A stretch of 64,000 nt of DNA from Sphingobacteriales bacterium 44-61 (GTDB taxonomy: Bacteria > Bacteroidota > Bacteroidia > Chitinophagales > Chitinophagaceae): contig MKTW01000012.1 of NCBI GenBank assembly GCA_001898405.1, positions 248,001 through 312,000 of the forward strand, in the 5' to 3' direction. The notes beneath the pieces are model-generated. The model did no database searches, was not told the DNA's origin, and saw only the letters and a list, made by a program, of their open reading frames with translations. Below, in pieces: positions 61,125 through 64,000 of this stretch (its first letter is position 1; each line of letters begins with the position of its first letter). A program made the position numbers and the translations under genes.

Positions 61125-62258
61125 ATGTCAACTATAACCAAAAAAATGGACACGCAGGAAGCTGTTCATGATTTCCTTCCCCTGGAAGGCACCGATTATG
61201 TAGAATTTTATGTAGGGAATGCCAAACAGGCCGCCCATTATTATATGAGTGCTTTTGGTTTCCAGGCCCTGGCTTATGCCGGCCCCGAAACCGGTCTGAA
61301 AGACAGGGCAAGCTATGTAGTGCGGCAGCACAAACTCACATTTGTGCTAACCACTCCTTTGCATCCTGGCAATGATATGGCCGATCATATATACAAGCAT
61401 GGTGATGGGGTGAAAGCACTTTCCTTAAGGGTAAAAGATGCAGAGTCTGCCTGGAAGGAAACGACCAGCCGCGGTGCCAAAAGCTATATGAAACCTCAAC
61501 GGTTAAAAGATGACAATGGTGAAGTGGTCATCAGTGGTATCCATACATATGGAGATACCGTGCACCTGTTTATTGAAAGACAAAATTATAAAGGCGCATT
61601 CATGCCTGGCTACAGGGCATGGGGCAATCCTCTTTTCTGCCCTGCAGACACAGGCCTTCTTTATGTAGACCATTGCGTGGGCAATGTAGGCTGGAACCAG
61701 ATGAACCCCTGGGTGAAATTTTATGAAGATGTGATGGGATTTAAGAATATCCTGTCGTTTGACGATGAAGATATCTCCACTGAATACTCTGCTTTGATGA
61801 GCAAGGTAATGAGCAGTGGGAATGGTTTTGTTAAATTCCCGATCAATGAGCCTGCGGAAGGAAAGAAAAAATCGCAGGTGGAAGAATACCTTGAGTTTTA
61901 CAGGGGCGAGGGAGTGCAACACGTAGCGCTGGCAACCAGTGATATTGTAACCACTGTTCGCGCACTGATGAGCAGGGGAGTGGAATTCCTGAAAGTGCCT
62001 ACCACTTATTATGATGACCTGCTTGACAGGGTCGGGCATATTGATGAAGACCTTGCGCCGTTGAAAGAACTCGGCATCCTGGTTGACCGTGACAATGAAG
62101 GATACCTGTTGCAACTATTTTCCAAACCGGTTGAAGACAGGCCTACGCTTTTCTTTGAGATCATTCAACGCAAAGGGGCCAAGAGCTTTGGCAAGGGGAA
62201 TTTCAAAGCCTTGTTTGAGGCGATTGAACGGGAGCAGGAAGCGAGAGGAAATTTATAA
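61125..62258 (+). CDS. hppD: 4-hydroxyphenylpyruvate dioxygenase
   Basis: HPPD converts 4-hydroxyphenylpyruvate to homogentisate in tyrosine breakdown. The 377-residue protein has two vicinal-oxygen-chelate halves. The iron ligands are His183 in YVDHCVGNV, His266 in VQHVALATSDI and Glu345 in LFFEIIQRKGA. The C-terminal KSFGKGNFKALFEAIEREQ closes the active site as in the family. The next pathway genes are not in the window. A terminator with a GCAA loop follows. Confidence 0.95.
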   Translation: MSTITKKMDTQEAVHDFLPLEGTDYVEFYVGNAKQAAHYYMSAFGFQALAYAGPETGLKDRASYVVRQHKLTFVLTTPLHPGNDMADHIYKHGDGVKALSLRVKDAESAWKETTSRGAKSYMKPQRLKDDNGEVVISGIHTYGDTVHLFIERQNYKGAFMPGYRAWGNPLFCPADTGLLYVDHCVGNVGWNQMNPWVKFYEDVMGFKNILSFDDEDISTEYSALMSKVMSSGNGFVKFPINEPAEGKKKSQVEEYLEFYRGEGVQHVALATSDIVTTVRALMSRGVEFLKVPTTYYDDLLDRVGHIDEDLAPLKELGILVDRDNEGYLLQLFSKPVEDRPTLFFEIIQRKGAKSFGKGNFKALFEAIEREQEARGNL

Positions 62259-62262
62259 AGAG

Positions 62263-62287
62263 CGGGGCAGCAATGCCCCGTTTTTTT
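62263..62287 (+). terminator. Intrinsic terminator downstream of hppD
   Basis: A perfect 7-bp stem (CGGGGCA with TGCCCCG, 62263-62280) closes a GCAA tetraloop and is followed by seven T residues (62281-62287). Confidence 0.9.
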
Positions 62288-62343
62288 AGCCAGCTATATG
62301 CAAATGATCCCTGTCTTCTGCAGGAATTTGTAACGTAATGCCA

Positions 62344-62997
62344 TCATTCTATCAATCCTGATTTGATTGCAAATTTTACCAGCCCGATAGTACTCCTGCA
62401 CTGGGTTTTTACAAGAATGTTCGCTCTGTGATTATCTACTGTTTTTTTACTGATGAACAACTTTTCGGCAATTTCTTCGCTTGTGAGCTCTTTTACAATA
62501 AGGCCCAATATTTCTTTCTCTCTTGCAGATAGATGGCTTATCTGTTCATCCTGTATTTTCTGCTTATGGTATTGGTTGTAAATAATGGGAACTATATCCT
62601 GCGAAAAATAAGTGCCGCCATTTGTAATACGGTGCACGGCCTTCAGCAATTCATCCCTTCCTGCATTTTTTAAGATATATCCATCGGCCTCAGCAAAGAT
62701 GGCTTCCTGTACCGCCGTGGCATTGTTGTACATCGAGAGGATAAGCACCTGTATGTGAGGGAACTGATCTTTAACCATACGGCAAAGCTGCGTGCCGCTG
62801 AGCAGGGGCATACTTATATCGGTGAGCAATAACTGGAAATTGCCAGGGCTGGCAGCCAGCATTTCATATGCCATCTGTCCATTGTTGGCTTCTGCGGTTA
62901 CTATGTAGCCGGGGTCCTTGCTTAGCATATCTTTTACACCATCAATCATCATCTGGTGGTCATCGGCCAAAAGGATATTGATCTTAGTTTGCTCCAT
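62344..62997 (-). CDS. NarL/FixJ-family response regulator
   Basis: This 217-residue regulator has a receiver domain (about 5-120), with the acidic pocket in LLADDHQ, the phosphorylated aspartate D60 in LLTDISMPLL and the conserved Lys in YILKNAG. A LuxR-type helix-turn-helix follows (about 150-212, LSAREKEILGLIVKELTSEEIAEKLF in pieces). Its start overlaps the histidine kinase by 14 bases, so the two form a pair. The signal and targets are unknown. Confidence 0.93.
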   Translation of the reverse strand: MEQTKINILLADDHQMMIDGVKDMLSKDPGYIVTAEANNGQMAYEMLAASPGNFQLLLTDISMPLLSGTQLCRMVKDQFPHIQVLILSMYNNATAVQEAIFAEADGYILKNAGRDELLKAVHRITNGGTYFSQDIVPIIYNQYHKQKIQDEQISHLSAREKEILGLIVKELTSEEIAEKLFISKKTVDNHRANILVKTQCRSTIGLVKFAIKSGLIE

Positions 62998-64000
62998 TTG
63001 CAGGTAAAGTTATTTCTATTTGAGTGCCTGATAGTTTTTCGGACTGAACGTTTATTTTGCCATCAAGCATGTTCACCCTTGCATTGATATTCTTCCAGCC
63101 GATACCCTTTGAATTATCAATGTCTGCCGCATCGAGGCCACGCCCGTTGTCTTTAAGGGCTATCAGTACCTGGTTATCTTTAGGCTGAATGGATAAATCA
63201 ATTTTACTGGCACCGGCATGTTTAATCATGTTATTCACCACTTCCTGCACGATCCGGTAAATAGAGATCTCATTTTGCTTTTCAAATTGCAGGGATTGGA
63301 TTCGTTCTGGAATATCTACAGTCATTCTTGTATTTCCTGAGGCGGTCACTTTTTCTGCCAGGTTTTCCAATGCCCTGAATATTCCAAAATCCAGCTCCTG
63401 TGGTATCAGGTTATGCGATACATTTCTTACTTCATCAATAGTTTTATCGGTAAGAGCCATTGCTTTTTGAACTGTAGTATCACCAGCTTCCAGTGTTGAT
63501 AAATTCATCTTTACCAGTGAAAGCATTTGTCCCACTCCGTCGTGCAGATCTCTTGCAATACGAATGCGTTCATTCTGTTCTCCATCGAACAATGCCTTTG
63601 CTTCTGCAGCCTGGCGGTTAAAAATTTCCTGTTGCAGTTTTTTTGCCTGCCTCGTCCGGGTGATCTTGTAAAAAAGGAAGGCTGCAAGACAAAGCAGGAG
63701 CAGGGGTGCGCCAGCAAATATGAGCCACTGGTTTTTTTGGGCTATTTCAAATTTTTGCTGCTCAATGATATGTTGTTTTTTTTCTGTTTCATATTTTTCC
63801 TGTATGGCAAGAACGGCGTTGGTTTTCTCTTTACTCAATACGGAATCTTTTAACGCAACATATTTTTCAAGAAGCTCCATTGCCGCCCTGTATTCTTTTG
63901 TTTCCTTTTTCAACTGATAACCGTATTCGTAAGCGTCTAACAGTTTTTCCGGACTTTCACTTTTTTGTGAATAAAGCAATGCGGAATCAAGATAATTGGC
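62984..64000 (-). CDS. Sensor histidine kinase (HisKA_3 type), N-terminus outside the window
   Basis: The frame stays open to the right edge, so the start lies beyond 64000 and 338 residues are visible. The visible N-terminal part (ANYLDSALLYSQ and YEYGYQLKKETKEYRAA) is TPR-like, as in Bacteroidota kinases with an extracytoplasmic repeat sensor. A membrane helix (about 90-110 of the visible part, WLIFAGAPLLLLCLAAFLFY) follows. HisKA_3 has the phospho-accepting His in IARDLHDGVGQML. The ATPase domain has the N-box NNMIKHAGASK and the G-box DNGRGLD. It overlaps the response regulator gene. Confidence 0.9.
   Translation of the reverse strand, partial: ANYLDSALLYSQKSESPEKLLDAYEYGYQLKKETKEYRAAMELLEKYVALKDSVLSKEKTNAVLAIQEKYETEKKQHIIEQQKFEIAQKNQWLIFAGAPLLLLCLAAFLFYKITRTRQAKKLQQEIFNRQAAEAKALFDGEQNERIRIARDLHDGVGQMLSLVKMNLSTLEAGDTTVQKAMALTDKTIDEVRNVSHNLIPQELDFGIFRALENLAEKVTASGNTRMTVDIPERIQSLQFEKQNEISIYRIVQEVVNNMIKHAGASKIDLSIQPKDNQVLIALKDNGRGLDAADIDNSKGIGWKNINARVNMLDGKINVQSEKLSGTQIEITLPANGAN

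Noticed and set aside
1-64000. CRISPR arrays, prophage, insertion sequences or biosynthetic gene clusters
   Set aside because: I found no regularly spaced direct repeats, transposase or integrase genes, phage structural genes, or NRPS/PKS modules.

Overview
This 64 kb window is chromosomal DNA from a member of the Bacteroidota, most likely the Chitinophagales/Chitinophagaceae. This rests on several signs: outer-membrane beta-barrel receptors with a carboxypeptidase-like N-terminal domain, DUF5916, DUF6600, DUF2279 and DUF4295 proteins, the rpmB-rpmG-DUF4295-ftsY order, a bacillithiol gene (bshC), a tRNA without an encoded CCA end, and repeated TAnnTTTG promoter elements. I see no phage, transposase, integrase or CRISPR array. 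Most of the window is housekeeping sequence with a few accessory islands.

Layout. 1-7.5 kb (minus): a truncated thioredoxin-like protein, a YihY-family membrane protein, mltG, secG, a TPR-like protein, lptE, a sigma-54 activator and miaB. 7.7-10.1 kb: an outer-membrane beta-barrel receptor, then a perfect 32-bp hairpin and tRNA-Gly(CCC). 10.2-15.7 kb: a cysteine-rich Fe-S protein and a membrane Fe-S protein that look like partners, separated by an ATP-grasp gene, a LysE exporter and a DODA-type dioxygenase. 15.7-22.9 kb: PyrR-like phosphoribosyltransferase, DUF2279 protein, phosphoglucomutase, DUF6600 protein, universal stress protein, pcm and lpdA. 23-25.6 kb: fabF, a TetR regulator and a thioesterase, with two matching palindromic operators. 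25.7-28.1 kb: a second receptor. 28.1-35.1 kb (minus): a four-gene operon of planctomycete type (DUF1549/DUF1553 cytochrome, DUF1501, beta-propeller, DUF2231 cytochrome). 35.2-37.9 kb: a zinc-ribbon/nuclease-like protein and the rpmB-rpmG-DUF4295-ftsY group. 37.9-46 kb: gluconokinase, rimO, two tandem M1 peptidases, a small charged protein and a MORN-like secreted protein. 46-53.5 kb: DUF5916 protein, aldehyde dehydrogenase, sterol-desaturase-like protein and bshC. 53.5-60.9 kb: purE and purK on either side of a complete RND efflux operon. 61-64 kb: 4-hydroxyphenylpyruvate dioxygenase and a two-component system cut by the right edge.

The least explained signals lie in the non-coding DNA. Three intergenic palindromes (10.1, 42.9 and 51.6 kb) are built from one shared ~27-nt unit with matched changes in both arms. 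There is also a 51-nt inverted repeat upstream of the TPR/secG genes, a perfect 29-bp hairpin ahead of rpmB, and a palindrome present both before the TetR gene and before the thioesterase. Several promoter -7 elements lie only 4-5 nt from a start codon, which suggests leaderless mRNAs. All functional calls come from motif recognition by eye; no database search was run.
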